A stretch of 64,000 bases of DNA from Pseudoalteromonas marina (GCF_000238335.3 NZ_AHCB03000005.1:1364001-1428000), one strand, 5' to 3'; shown: positions 18,612-28,379, numbered from the stretch's first letter. The notes: generated by a model not told the origin, from the sequence alone. Program-made: numbers and translations.

Positions 18612-18641
18612 AGTTTCCTCTAAAGTAAAATATTTAATGCG

Positions 18642-19652
18642 CTAGTTTTTAAAAGCAGCCAGCGGATGAGAGGTACTTAGCGAAACATGTACGTTGTCAC
18701 CAGGGTGTACAACCAGTTCATGACTCACGCGGCTAGTGACTACTGTACCACAGGCAAGTTTTATAGCGCATAATCGACTACCGCCTTCAAAGCGTACCCA
18801 AATAACCTCGCCATTATTACCTATACTGCTTTGTACTAATAAAACATCGTCGGGGCGAAGCAATACATCAACATTGCCTTGAGCACAGTCAACACCATGC
18901 GCGGGCACATTACCAATATCGGTAAGTGCTTGGCCGTTATTTAATGTGCCTTTTATAAAGCTAGCTTCACCTAAAAAACGTGCAACAAAGCGGTTTTCTG
19001 GGGTGCTAAAGCATTTTTCGGGAGTGTCAATTTGTTGTATTTGCCCACCTTTTAAAACACCAACACGATCCCCAACCGATAGTGCCTCTTCTTGGTCGTG
19101 GGTAACCCAAATAGCAGGGACACCTGCATTTTTTAGTGCGTTTCGGATATCCCAACGCAGCATGTCTTTTAACGCGGCATCTAGATTCGATAGCGGCTCA
19201 TCAAGTAATACAAAGTCAGGCTGGTGAGCAAGAGTACGTGCTAATGCAACACGTTGCTTTTGACCGCCAGACAGGGTCGCAGGTTTCTTAGCCCTAAACT
19301 CTTCAAGACCAAGTAGGTTAATCCATTGATCTGCAACGCTGTGATCTTTTAATTTAAAACAAATATTTTGCTCAACCGTTAAATGCGGAAATAACGCAAA
19401 GTCTTGAAAAACCATACCTACACTGCGCTTCTCAGGAGGCACTGATTTATTAGGGGTTGCACGCCATTTATCTGCGTTTATTTCACCTTCAGAAATAGGT
19501 ATTAAGCCTGCGAGTGCTTGTAATATTGTACTTTTACCGCAACCGGTGGGGCCAACAAGCATTAGGATTTCGTTTTCACCAAGCGTTAAATTCAAATCGC
19601 TCACAACGCGATTACTGCCATAATCTATAGACAACTGACTTACAGATAGCAT
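18642..19652 (-). CDS. fbpC: Ferric-iron ABC transporter ATP-binding protein
   Basis: A 336-residue importer ATPase with GPTGCGKST (Walker A, about residue 34), Q-loop VFQDFALFPH, signature LSGGQKQR, DEPLSNLD (Walker B) and switch THDQEEALS, followed by a TOBE-like C-terminal regulatory domain (about 240-336). The domain plan and operon place it in the FbpC/AfuC ferric-ion family. It is the last gene of a four-gene operon, 13 bp after the permease, with AAGGA upstream. Iron specificity is inferred from the binding protein and the Fur box. Confidence 0.88.
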   Translation of the reverse strand: MLSVSQLSIDYGSNRVVSDLNLTLGENEILMLVGPTGCGKSTILQALAGLIPISEGEINADKWRATPNKSVPPEKRSVGMVFQDFALFPHLTVEQNICFKLKDHSVADQWINLLGLEEFRAKKPATLSGGQKQRVALARTLAHQPDFVLLDEPLSNLDAALKDMLRWDIRNALKNAGVPAIWVTHDQEEALSVGDRVGVLKGGQIQQIDTPEKCFSTPENRFVARFLGEASFIKGTLNNGQALTDIGNVPAHGVDCAQGNVDVLLRPDDVLLVQSSIGNNGEVIWVRFEGGSRLCAIKLACGTVVTSRVSHELVVHPGDNVHVSLSTSHPLAAFKN

Positions 19653-19665
19653 TTACTTCAAATCC

Positions 19666-21165
19666 TTAATGTTCAAACTGGTTACGTTTTTCGCCAGACA
19701 TCATAATAGCTAAACCACAAGCAGAGATCACCACTAATAACAGCCCAGGTATAGCGGCACGGCCAAAATAGCCAGCTTCGTAAACACGCCATAAATAAGT
19801 AGACAGGGTTTCAAACCCAGTAGGGCCTAGCAATAAAGTGGCTTCAAGTTCACGCATTGACTCTAAAAACACCAATGCACCACCAGCGACGATACCACGC
19901 ATGGTTAAAGGCAAAGTAATACGTGTGAAGGCTTCGCGCGGGCTTGCACCAAGCACTCGAGCAGATTTTACTAAGCTTGGATCTAAATGTTCGGTACTAG
20001 TACGAATTGAACCAACCGCGAGAGGCAAAAAACGTAGCATGTAGGCAATAATAAGTAACCCCAAAGTTTGATACAAAAATGGTAATTGCAACCCGCCATA
20101 AACCAGCGCTGTGCCCATTACAATACCGGGTATGCCAAAGCCAAAGTAAGTAACGCGCTCCATAATCCTGCCTGCTTTGCCACTGAGTGCCGCGTGCGCA
20201 ACAGGTACTGCTACTATTACGGCAACAATAGCAGCAAGTGCAGACGCATAGGTTGAATGCCATGCAATGGTAAAATCAAAATTACTTAAGCCATCTCGTG
20301 CAAGCCATATAAAAAATATTGCCAAGGGTAAGCCGATTGCTAGCAACAGCACAGGAGCGAACAGAGTAAATAACGCACTCAATTGAAGTTTACTCGGGAA
20401 TAAAATAAGGGGGCGGCCATGACGCTCACTCGCTGTTTTTATTTGCGATTCTATAAGTAATAAAAAGCCTACAATAACCATTAATTGAAGCGACAGCATC
20501 GCTGCGCGACCCAGTTCAAACGCATTGTATTCAACATAAATAACACGGGTGAATGTATCAAGTCTCATCATGGCTGGGGTGCCAAAGTCAGATAAAGTAT
20601 AAAGTGCTACTAATAACGACCCAGCAGCAATGCCATTTACCACGCGGGGTAGAATAACTTTGAATACACTTTGCGTCATCGACATACCCAATGTGCGAGC
20701 TGCGTTTACCATGCTGGCGTCTAAACTGAGTAAAGATGATCGGGTAGTCATCATCACAAATGGAAATGTATACAGGGTCATAACTATTGCAGCGCCGGAT
20801 AGCCCATACATAGACGGTGTTTCAAATCCAAGTAAATTATTTATTTCACCCCCAGGGCCAAATGCAGCATAAAGCGTAAACGCACCAATATAACTGGGTA
20901 TAGCAAGGGGAGCGGCAAATAATACAAGCCATGCTTTTTTAAATGGTAAGTGTACATAGGCGCTTATAAACGCAAGTGGTACGCCGATTAAAATTGAGCC
21001 TAAAACAGTTAAGCCCATTAAGGCCAGTGTATTACCTAATATGGTTAAATTATGGCTATCAAAATAGGAACTTGAGTCACTAGCAAGCACCATTAATATA
21101 CAAATAGGGGTAAGCGTAATGAGCGCTGCAAGCAGCGCCATTGGGTAAGATGGGGGTAATCGCAT
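19666..21165 (-). CDS. fbpB: Ferric-iron ABC transporter permease (fused, two MetI domains)
   Basis: A 499-residue inner-membrane permease with about twelve hydrophobic segments arranged as two homologous MetI-type halves. Each half has a cytoplasmic EAA-type loop that docks on the ATPase: NAARTLGMSMTQSVFKVILP in the first and KSARVLGASPREAFTRITLP in the second. The fused form is typical of FbpB/SfuB iron importers. The ATG overlaps the stop of the binding-protein gene (TAATG), so translation is coupled. Confidence 0.9.
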   Translation of the reverse strand: MRLPPSYPMALLAALITLTPICILMVLASDSSSYFDSHNLTILGNTLALMGLTVLGSILIGVPLAFISAYVHLPFKKAWLVLFAAPLAIPSYIGAFTLYAAFGPGGEINNLLGFETPSMYGLSGAAIVMTLYTFPFVMMTTRSSLLSLDASMVNAARTLGMSMTQSVFKVILPRVVNGIAAGSLLVALYTLSDFGTPAMMRLDTFTRVIYVEYNAFELGRAAMLSLQLMVIVGFLLLIESQIKTASERHGRPLILFPSKLQLSALFTLFAPVLLLAIGLPLAIFFIWLARDGLSNFDFTIAWHSTYASALAAIVAVIVAVPVAHAALSGKAGRIMERVTYFGFGIPGIVMGTALVYGGLQLPFLYQTLGLLIIAYMLRFLPLAVGSIRTSTEHLDPSLVKSARVLGASPREAFTRITLPLTMRGIVAGGALVFLESMRELEATLLLGPTGFETLSTYLWRVYEAGYFGRAAIPGLLLVVISACGLAIMMSGEKRNQFEH

Positions 21166-22205
21166 TATAAAACGCCGTTGCTGCGCATTAAGTCAATAGT
21201 GGGTCGCAAATCTGCAAGCTGTGTTAAATCAATTTTAGGTGGTGAAACACTCGAAAGCGAAGGTAAACCATCAGGCTGAGCAATACCGTTTACAAGGGGG
21301 ATTTCGTAGGCTTCACGTGCTAAATAACCTTGTACTTCTTTGCTGAGTAAATAGCGCATAAAGTTAGTTGCAAGCGGGTCGTTGTTAAGCGTTAATATAC
21401 CCGAGGCGTTTACTAAACAACCTGCATCGTTTTGGGTAAAGGCTAAATCAAGATTGGCATCCGGCTTGCCTGATTTTAAACGTAAAGTGTAATAATGATT
21501 AGCAAAGCCAATATCAACTTCACCCCGTTCCACACCCATTACAACGCCTAATTCACCTGCGTATGTTTTTGCACGTTTTTTAACTTTTTTGAGCCATTTA
21601 GCCGTTTTATCATCGCCTTGTAAAATACGCATTGCCGTAACAAACGATTGAAAAGACGCATAAGCAGGGGCCCACCCAATACTCAAGTCGCTGTCAGCAA
21701 TTTCCATAATGCTGGTTGGAATTTGATCTTTAGTTAAACGCGACGTATTAAAAGGCAATGTACGAATACGTCCCGTTACTGGCGCCCAGTCTTTATATTT
21801 AAATTGCTTCTGCAGTTGAGCCGATAAATCGTCTGGCAGCGGTTTGGCAAGACCTGCATCGGTCACTAAACCAATTGCACCTGAGTCTACAGCCCAAAAT
21901 AAATCAGCACGTTTAACACCCGCTTTGGCTTCTGCAACAATTGTGTTGGCAAGTGCAGCTGTTGGTCCACGGCGAATAGCTAAATTAAAATCAGGGTTAT
22001 TTTTTTGGATAGCTTGTAATACGTTTTCGTATAAACCACCTTCACCTCGGCCTAAATATAAGGTTAAATCACCTTTAAGCTTAGGTAAATCGTCAACCGA
22101 GACAGGTTTGGTTACTGTATTAGCAAAAGCTTGCGATAGAGGTAATGGCAATGAGCCAATTACCCCTAATGCTGCTAACCCTTGTATAAAGGTTCTGCGT
22201 TCCAC
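21165..22205 (-). CDS. fbpA: Ferric-iron ABC transporter substrate-binding protein
   Basis: A 346-residue periplasmic iron-binding protein of the FbpA/IdiA family. The N-terminus MERRTFIQGLAALGVIGS has twin arginines before a hydrophobic stretch, a possible Tat signal. The paired tyrosines in FANHYYTLRL (about residue 240) match the Fe(III)-coordinating tyrosines of the family. The start codon is GTG and overlaps the previous stop by one base (TAGTG), so it is translated by coupling. Iron specificity is supported by the Fur-like box ahead of the operon. Confidence 0.85.
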   Translation of the reverse strand: MERRTFIQGLAALGVIGSLPLPLSQAFANTVTKPVSVDDLPKLKGDLTLYLGRGEGGLYENVLQAIQKNNPDFNLAIRRGPTAALANTIVAEAKAGVKRADLFWAVDSGAIGLVTDAGLAKPLPDDLSAQLQKQFKYKDWAPVTGRIRTLPFNTSRLTKDQIPTSIMEIADSDLSIGWAPAYASFQSFVTAMRILQGDDKTAKWLKKVKKRAKTYAGELGVVMGVERGEVDIGFANHYYTLRLKSGKPDANLDLAFTQNDAGCLVNASGILTLNNDPLATNFMRYLLSKEVQGYLAREAYEIPLVNGIAQPDGLPSLSSVSPPKIDLTQLADLRPTIDLMRSNGVL

Positions 22206-23017
22206 TAAAAAACGTCCTTACGGTTTTTTTCTGCTTTTTCAATTAAACGTTTGGCGCGGTCTAATTTTGTTTGCATGCTGGTAACTACATCGCGTACTTC
22301 ATCAACACTTTTGTTATCTGCGATTGCTTTTGGAAGCGTGACGTTAAAATTTTTTTCAAGTGCCTCGACTAAATTTGCATCTTGCTCTATGAGTGTTCCT
22401 TCAACGCCTTCGAATAAGTGTAGGTAAGTATCGTGAACAATTTCAGTGGCTTCGTCTTTTAGGCGCTCAGCAAGTTTTGCGATGACGCGGTCTAGTTTGT
22501 GCTTTATTTCGTCTATTGTTGCACTTTGTGTCATTTCTTTACTTGCTGTAGCTGTAACAGACTCTAACAACCCTTTTTGTTGAAATTTAGCTGCTAATTT
22601 AACAGCACCTAAACCTTGCCATAAAGCATTATTCATTGCGGTTTGTTGCACACGAACCTCAGCGGCTGATTTACCACCGTCAATTGCCATTTTTACACCG
22701 TACAAACCCTGCCAAATAGAGGCATAAACAGGCACTAAATTAGTTTCAATTGCACTGTGAAATTTTACCGATTCCCAATATTCAATTAAATCGTCGGTAT
22801 TTACGGCCTTAGCGCCTTTATTTTCGTAGGTGCTAACAAGCGTGTCTACTTTGCCTACCATCCACTCAACTTCTTCGTTATAGCTTTTAAGGTTAGCTTG
22901 AAGGTGATTTACATGTTCACCAATAGGACCGTTAGCAAATACAGGTTGCGCAATAAACGCAGACGCTATTAATAAAGAGGCACCTAATGTTTTGGCTGGT
23001 TTAAAAAATAAGTTCAT
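22205..23017 (-). CDS. Unrecognised periplasmic helical protein, first gene of the iron-transport operon
   Basis: A 270-residue protein I cannot assign to a named family. It has a clear signal peptide (cleavage near FA-NG at residue 29). The rest is predicted mostly helical and charged, without Cys. Possible metal ligands cluster in HVNHLQ, EYWESVKFHSAIET and HDTYLHLFEGVEGT. It is the promoter-proximal gene, directly behind a Fur-like box and coupled to the ferric binding-protein gene, so a role in periplasmic iron capture or sensing is a reasonable inference. An adhesin or stress role cannot be excluded. Confidence 0.75.
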   Translation of the reverse strand: MNLFFKPAKTLGASLLIASAFIAQPVFANGPIGEHVNHLQANLKSYNEEVEWMVGKVDTLVSTYENKGAKAVNTDDLIEYWESVKFHSAIETNLVPVYASIWQGLYGVKMAIDGGKSAAEVRVQQTAMNNALWQGLGAVKLAAKFQQKGLLESVTATASKEMTQSATIDEIKHKLDRVIAKLAERLKDEATEIVHDTYLHLFEGVEGTLIEQDANLVEALEKNFNVTLPKAIADNKSVDEVRDVVTSMQTKLDRAKRLIEKAEKNRKDVF

Positions 23018-23043
23018 GAAAGAAGTCCAAAAAGGTAATTGTA

Positions 23044-23062
23044 AATGATAGGTATTATCATA
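23044..23062 (-). promoter_or_regulatory. Fur box upstream of the ferric-iron ABC operon
   Basis: AATGATAGGTATTATCATA shows opposing TGATA/TATCA half-sites as in Fur operators, 27-45 bp upstream of the first gene's ATG. It implies repression when iron is plentiful. Confidence 0.68.
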
Positions 23063-23231
23063 TCCGTAAATATTACGAAGAGCAATATACTAAAACTGCT
23101 AAACACGTTTTTGAAGGCATAAGGACGAATTTAATTAATACAAATGATCTATATCAAGTTAAATCCGCTTTTTGCTTAAAGTTAATGAAGCTATTGACTA
23201 ATTAATACCACTATTAAATTTTAAAAAATCA

Positions 23232-24539
23232 CTATGCTTTAGCGTAATGTTTGCCTTTAATTGCACTATAAATAGCATCGCAAAGCGTTTTAATGCTGTT
23301 TTCGTCACTTATATACGGTGGCATAAGGTAAATTAGTTTACCGAAAGGGCGGATCCATACACCTTGTTTTACAAAAAAGGCCTGAATAGTCGCAACATCG
23401 ATATTGCTAACCTCTTTATTAAGCTCTACAACACCTATCGCGCCGAGCACTCTTACATCAGCAACGTCTTCCAGCTCCATACATTTGTGTAATTGCTGAA
23501 GTTGATTATTTATTTCTTCTACGCGTTGTTGCCAGTTTTGCTTAAGTAATAAGTCTATGCTGGCACATGCAGCTGCACACGCTAGCGGATTACCCATAAA
23601 GGTAGGTCCGTGCATCAAAACTCCGGCTTCACCTTCACTAATGCCTGTGGCAATTTTATCGCTTGTAAGCGTTGCCGATAAAGTCATTGAGCCACCGGTA
23701 AGTGCTTTACCTATACATAAAATATCGGGTTGGATATTAGCGTGTTCAACCGCAAATAACTTACCCGTACGGCCAAAGCCTGTGGCTATTTCGTCGCAAA
23801 TTAAAAGTACATTATATTGATTGCATAGCTGCCTTACGCAGGCTAAATAATCGGGATGATAAAAATTCATACCTCCCGCATTTTGTACTATGGGTTCAAT
23901 AATAAAAGCAGCTACGTGTTGGTGGTTATTTTTAAAATACTGTTCAAGTTCAAGCGCTTCACTTTGCTCAAAAGTGCTTGAAAACTTACTGGTAGGGGCT
24001 GGTACAAATACGTGCTCAGGTAAAAAACCCTTATATAGGCTATGCATAGAGTTAACAGGATCGCATACGCTCATTGCAGCAAACGTATCGCCATGATAAC
24101 CCTTATAAGGAGTCATTAATTTTTGTTTTGTTTTAATACCTTGGCTTAACCAGTATTGCAGAGCCATTTTAATAGCTACTTCAACACTTACTGAGCCACT
24201 GTCAGCTAAAAATACTTTAGTTAAGCTTGGGGGGGTGATATCTACAAGTTTTTTACACAGCTCAACTGCACTTGAATGTGTGATACCTCCAAACATAATG
24301 TGGCTCATGTGATTAATTTGATTAACCATTGCTTTGTTAATAGCAGGGTGGTTGTAACCATGAATAGCGCTCCACCACGATGCCATGCCATCTATAAGTT
24401 GCTCGCCTGTTTCGAGGTAAATTATATTGTGTTTAGCGTGGGTTACAGGGTAAACGGGAATAGGCTTTGTCATTGATGTGTATGGATGCCAAATGTGTTC
24501 ACGATCAAAATTTAAATCAATTGAGTGTTTATTGTTCAT
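23232..24539 (-). CDS. bioA: Adenosylmethionine-8-amino-7-oxononanoate aminotransferase
   Basis: A 435-residue class III PLP aminotransferase that converts KAPA to DAPA in biotin synthesis, using S-adenosylmethionine as amino donor. Seen: the N-terminal REHIWHPYTSM block, ASWWSAIHGYNHP, LADSGSVSVEVAIKMA, the LLICDEIATGFGRTG block and the PLP lysine in CIGKALTGG (about residue 276). It diverges from bioBFCD. The BirA operator begins on the base next to its start codon, leaving no separate Shine-Dalgarno sequence, so its initiation may be weak or leaderless. Confidence 0.96.
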   Translation of the reverse strand: MNNKHSIDLNFDREHIWHPYTSMTKPIPVYPVTHAKHNIIYLETGEQLIDGMASWWSAIHGYNHPAINKAMVNQINHMSHIMFGGITHSSAVELCKKLVDITPPSLTKVFLADSGSVSVEVAIKMALQYWLSQGIKTKQKLMTPYKGYHGDTFAAMSVCDPVNSMHSLYKGFLPEHVFVPAPTSKFSSTFEQSEALELEQYFKNNHQHVAAFIIEPIVQNAGGMNFYHPDYLACVRQLCNQYNVLLICDEIATGFGRTGKLFAVEHANIQPDILCIGKALTGGSMTLSATLTSDKIATGISEGEAGVLMHGPTFMGNPLACAAACASIDLLLKQNWQQRVEEINNQLQQLHKCMELEDVADVRVLGAIGVVELNKEVSNIDVATIQAFFVKQGVWIRPFGKLIYLMPPYISDENSIKTLCDAIYSAIKGKHYAKA

Positions 24540-24573
24540 ATGTAAACTTTAACTGGGTGGGCTTCGTTGACAA
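24540..24573. promoter_or_regulatory. BirA operator between bioA and bioB
   Basis: The half-sites ATGTAAACT and CGTTGACAA are separated by exactly 16 bases, the geometry of the E. coli bio operator (TTGTAAACC-N16-GGTTTACAA). The left half touches the bioA start codon and the right half contains the probable bioB -35 element. Confidence 0.8.
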
Positions 24574-24594
24574 TGGTACGTGAAGTTTTAGACT
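24567..24594 (+). promoter_or_regulatory. Probable bioB promoter
   Basis: TTGACA (24567-24572), 16 bases, then TAGACT (24589-24594). The -35 box lies inside the BirA operator, so biotin-bound BirA would block it. Confidence 0.6.
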
Positions 24595-24634
24595 AATCCA
24601 ACATCACCGATATGAAAAAAATAAAGAGAGAATT

Positions 24635-25675
24635 ATGGAACTTGCACCTGTTCGCCACAATTGGACCCATAGCGAAGTTAAAGCATTATTTGAAATGCCG
24701 TTTAACGATTTACTTTTTAAGGCGGCGTCGGTTCACCGTGCTAACTTCAACCCAAATGAAGTGCAAATTTCTACCCTGTTATCAATTAAAACTGGGGCAT
24801 GCCCAGAAGATTGCAAGTATTGCCCACAGTCAGGGCACTATAAAACCGACCTAGAGCGCGAGCGACTTATTGAAGTAGAAAAAGTAGTAGAGCAAGCGCG
24901 TTTAGCTAAACAAAAAGGTGCAACACGTTTTTGTATGGGCGCTGCGTGGTCAGATCCAAAAGACAGAGACATGCCTTACATTTCGAAAATGGTAAAAGAA
25001 GTAAAAGAGCTTGGTCTTGAAACCTGCATGACGCTGGGCAAACTCACAAACGAAAAAGCACACGAACTCAGCAGTGCAGGTTTAGATTACTACAACCATA
25101 ATCTAGATACATCACCTGAATACTACGAGCAAATTATATCAACCCGTACCTTTGAAGACCGATTAAACACCATAGATCATGTACGCGATGCCGGTATGAA
25201 AGTCTGTTCAGGCGGTATAGTCGGTATGGGCGAGCAAGCAGCCGACCGTTATGGGTTACTTATGCAATTGGCTAACTTGCCACAACAGCCAGAAAGTGTA
25301 CCTATTAATATGCTAGTTAAAGTAAAAGGTACCCCACTTGAAAACGTTGACGAATTAGACCATTTTGAGTTTATACGCACTATTGCTACTGCACGAATAA
25401 TGATGCCACACAGCTATGTACGTTTGTCGGCAGGGCGTAACGCCATGAACGAGCAAATGCAATCAATGTGTTTTTTTGCAGGTGCTAACTCTATATTTTA
25501 TGGCGACAAGCTGCTTACCACCGAAAATCCAGAAGCGGATGCCGATATGAACCTAATTAAAAAGCTAGGAATGAACCCAGAAACGCGTGAAGATTACTCA
25601 GATGAAGCTGTAGCAGCGTCGCTTTCATCACAAGTTGCAGATAAAGCAACGTCTGAATTATTTTACGAAGCCTAA
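24635..25675 (+). CDS. bioB: Biotin synthase
   Basis: A 346-residue radical-SAM enzyme that inserts sulfur into dethiobiotin. The [4Fe-4S]-SAM motif CPEDCKYC is near residues 55-62. The downstream conserved blocks [28 protein letters not shown] and [24 protein letters not shown] (this last shown in parts: RLSAGR and MCFFAGANS) match BioB, including the second cluster's arginine. First gene of bioBFCD. 13 bp separate it from bioF. Confidence 0.97.
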   Translation: MELAPVRHNWTHSEVKALFEMPFNDLLFKAASVHRANFNPNEVQISTLLSIKTGACPEDCKYCPQSGHYKTDLERERLIEVEKVVEQARLAKQKGATRFCMGAAWSDPKDRDMPYISKMVKEVKELGLETCMTLGKLTNEKAHELSSAGLDYYNHNLDTSPEYYEQIISTRTFEDRLNTIDHVRDAGMKVCSGGIVGMGEQAADRYGLLMQLANLPQQPESVPINMLVKVKGTPLENVDELDHFEFIRTIATARIMMPHSYVRLSAGRNAMNEQMQSMCFFAGANSIFYGDKLLTTENPEADADMNLIKKLGMNPETREDYSDEAVAASLSSQVADKATSELFYEA

Positions 25676-25688
25676 GTAAGCGTTACTC

Positions 25689-26840
25689 ATGCCATTTGAA
25701 TTTATTAGCACACACCTTAATGAACGGGCAGAGCAATTGCTTTTACGCAAACGCCACGTGGTACAAAGCGCCACAGCACGAACCATTATGGTAAATGATA
25801 AAACCTACCTAAATTTTGCCAGTAATGATTACTTGGGCTTTGGTGATTTAACTATTGAGAGCGAAAATATTAATACGTTAGGTAGCCATAGCTCTGCATT
25901 AGTAACAGGGTATCAATTACAGCAACAAGCGTTAGAGCAGTACTTATGCACTCAGTTAGGTTATCAAGCTGGGTTGCTTTTTAATTCTGGGTTTAGTGCT
26001 AATAGCAGTGTAATTAAAGCGTTGTTTCAGGATAAAGCAGCAGCGCAAAACAGCGCTATTTTTCAAGATAAGTTAAACCACGCTAGCTTAATAGATGGGG
26101 CACTTCATTCAAATGCGGCTTTAATACGGTTTAACCACAACGATTTAAATCACTTACGATCTCGGCTCGAAAAGTCAAAAGCACAAAATAAGTTAATTAT
26201 TAGCGAAGGTGTTTTTTCGATGGATGGCGATACGGCCCCTATCAAAGACCTTCTGCTCCTTGCAAAACAACACAATGCATGGCTGATGATAGACGACGCA
26301 CATGGCTTTGGCGCGTTAGGTAATACAGGGCTGGGTAGTTGCGAAACACTTATTGGCGATATTTTACCCGACATACTCGTCATCACATTTGGTAAAGCAG
26401 TTGCTAGTAGTGGCGCGTGTGTATTGGGTTCACACGCATTTATAGACTACATGCTGCAATATAACCGAGATTACACATACTCAACGGCTATGTCGCCATT
26501 ATTGGCAGATAATACATTAGTTCGCTTAAAGCACATTAAAAAAGCTAACACGCAACGAGTAATGTTAAATAAAAACATTGCTACTTTTAAACACCTTGCA
26601 CAACAGCACAACATAGCAGTAATGGAGTCCGATACGGCTATTCAACCTATTGTATTAGGGTGTGCAGAGCAAACATTAAAAGCGGCTAATAAACTCAAGC
26701 AACAAGGAATTTGGCTAACCGCTATTCGCCCACCTACGGTTGCGTACAATACTGCACGCTTAAGAGTGACATTAACGGCAGCGCACACCCTTGATGATAT
26801 TACTTATCTAGTTAAACATTTAGCAGGGGCACTATTATGA
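25689..26840 (+). CDS. bioF: 8-amino-7-oxononanoate synthase
   Basis: A 383-residue PLP enzyme that condenses pimeloyl-ACP (or CoA) with alanine to KAPA. Seen: NFASNDYLGFGD near residue 40, LFNSGFSANSSV, ISEGVFSMDGDTAPI, IDDAHGFGALG and the PLP lysine in TFGKAVASSG near residue 234. The stop overlaps the bioC start (ATGA), indicating coupled translation within bioBFCD. Confidence 0.95.
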   Translation: MPFEFISTHLNERAEQLLLRKRHVVQSATARTIMVNDKTYLNFASNDYLGFGDLTIESENINTLGSHSSALVTGYQLQQQALEQYLCTQLGYQAGLLFNSGFSANSSVIKALFQDKAAAQNSAIFQDKLNHASLIDGALHSNAALIRFNHNDLNHLRSRLEKSKAQNKLIISEGVFSMDGDTAPIKDLLLLAKQHNAWLMIDDAHGFGALGNTGLGSCETLIGDILPDILVITFGKAVASSGACVLGSHAFIDYMLQYNRDYTYSTAMSPLLADNTLVRLKHIKKANTQRVMLNKNIATFKHLAQQHNIAVMESDTAIQPIVLGCAEQTLKAANKLKQQGIWLTAIRPPTVAYNTARLRVTLTAAHTLDDITYLVKHLAGALL

Positions 26841-27670
26841 TAGCCCATGCACTTGATAGTAAGCCGGTTACAAAGCCCGCAACAGTGTGCCATTTAAAAA
26901 GGTTTAACCCAGCACTTAAAAAAGGAGCACAGGTTAACTTTTCAAAAGCGGCGGGTGATTACAATACGCATGCACATGTTCAAAAAAAAGCAGCGGATGA
27001 TTTGTTCAAATTAATAACGCCTTCAGCATGTAATAAAAATAAGGTGTGTGTTGATTTAGGTGCAGGCCCACTTGTAAACACCCATCAACTTAAAAGCCTT
27101 TATGGTAATGTGCTTTCCATGGATTTAAGTTTTAATATGCTCAATAGTTGTAATAAAGGCGGTTACAAAGTATGCGCAGATATGGACAATTTACCATTAC
27201 AATCAAATAGTGTAGATATTATTTTTAGTAACTTTGCGGTGCAATGGTCAGCTAACTTTAACGTGCTTTTAAAGTCACTTTATGAGGTATTAAAACCGGG
27301 TGGGCAAGCTTTTATTAGCACTGTGGTTGAAGGCTCACTAAACGAAATAAAAACAGCGTTTGCTGCGGTAGATAGCCACAGCCATATTAATACATTTAAT
27401 TCGGTTGATTATATAAACCAATCGGTCCAAAGTTCTGGTTTTAATGTTACAAGCTCTAAAAGCACAATTTATACAGATAAATACTCGACACCGCTGCAAG
27501 CAATTCGCTCGATAAAAGCAATTGGCGCAACCACTCAGAATACAGGAAAAACACGCCCAGGGCTATTAACAAAATCGGCGCTTAAAACGGCGTGTGCAGC
27601 GTATCCGTTAATAAACCAAAAAGCGTGTGTTTCTTATCATGTAGTATTGTTATCATTAACTAAAGCGTAA
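26837..27670 (+). CDS. bioC: Malonyl-ACP O-methyltransferase BioC
   Basis: A 277-residue SAM-dependent methyltransferase that caps malonyl-ACP to begin pimelate synthesis. Motif I VDLGAGPLVNT is near residue 74, followed by MDLSFNMLN, a DMDNLPLQSNSVDIIFSNFA block and the LKPGGQAFIST strand. It begins in the ATGA overlap with bioF. About 30 residues before the usual NFSKAAGDYNTHAHVQ start region form an extension compared with E. coli, which could be partly untranslated if a later start were used. Confidence 0.92.
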   Translation: MIAHALDSKPVTKPATVCHLKRFNPALKKGAQVNFSKAAGDYNTHAHVQKKAADDLFKLITPSACNKNKVCVDLGAGPLVNTHQLKSLYGNVLSMDLSFNMLNSCNKGGYKVCADMDNLPLQSNSVDIIFSNFAVQWSANFNVLLKSLYEVLKPGGQAFISTVVEGSLNEIKTAFAAVDSHSHINTFNSVDYINQSVQSSGFNVTSSKSTIYTDKYSTPLQAIRSIKAIGATTQNTGKTRPGLLTKSALKTACAAYPLINQKACVSYHVVLLSLTKA

Positions 27671-27695
27671 ACATCGTTTGTTACAAGGCAAAGCT

Positions 27696-28379
27696 ATGAA
27701 AGAATTTTTTATTACTGGTACCGACACCGATGCGGGAAAAACACATGTAACCAGTTTATTGTTAAAACTGCTTGCCCAACATAAAAAAAAGGCAATAGGG
27801 TATAAACCACTAGCTGCTGGGTCTGAAATGGCGTTTGACCAACTTGTTAATGCTGATGCACTTATGCTAATGGAAAGTGCAACAGTAAGCGCAAAGTATG
27901 ACGTGGTAAATCCCTTTACTTTTGCACCACCCATAGCCCCCCACATAGCCGCAGAGCAGGCGGGTGTAACTATTAATGTAAACATACTTACTGCAGCCTA
28001 TAAAACGGTAAAACAGCAAGGCGCTGACTACCTGCTTACAGAAGGTGCTGGTGGTTGGGCTCTGCCTATTAATAATACCGAGTATTTATACGATTGGGTG
28101 AAAGCTGAGAAACTACCGGTTATATTAGTGGTTGGTATGAAGTTGGGCTGCTTAAATCATGCACTTTTAACCGCAGCACACATACAAAGCTTAGGTATTA
28201 ACTGTATAGGTTGGATAGCCAACCAAGTTGATGAACACATGGATGAATACCAAGCAAACCTTGATAGTTTAAAGGCACGCTTACCGTTTCCTATTCTTGC
28301 TATTAGCCCGTACAGCGAACAAACACCAAAATTACAAATTTATAAAACACTTCTTGAAAATTTATCAATAAATCCATAA
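27696..28379 (+). CDS. bioD: Dethiobiotin synthetase
   Basis: ATP-dependent carboxylase that closes the ureido ring of dethiobiotin. The P-loop GTDTDAGKTHV is at the N-terminus, with GYKPLAAGSE, TEGAGGWALPIN and VVGMKLGCLNHALLT following. I start at ATG 27696 (AAGG upstream), giving 227 residues. The frame also opens at a TTG six codons earlier but that adds nothing conserved. Last gene of bioBFCD. A perfect 18-bp inverted repeat follows 36 bp downstream. Confidence 0.95.
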   Translation: MKEFFITGTDTDAGKTHVTSLLLKLLAQHKKKAIGYKPLAAGSEMAFDQLVNADALMLMESATVSAKYDVVNPFTFAPPIAPHIAAEQAGVTINVNILTAAYKTVKQQGADYLLTEGAGGWALPINNTEYLYDWVKAEKLPVILVVGMKLGCLNHALLTAAHIQSLGINCIGWIANQVDEHMDEYQANLDSLKARLPFPILAISPYSEQTPKLQIYKTLLENLSINP

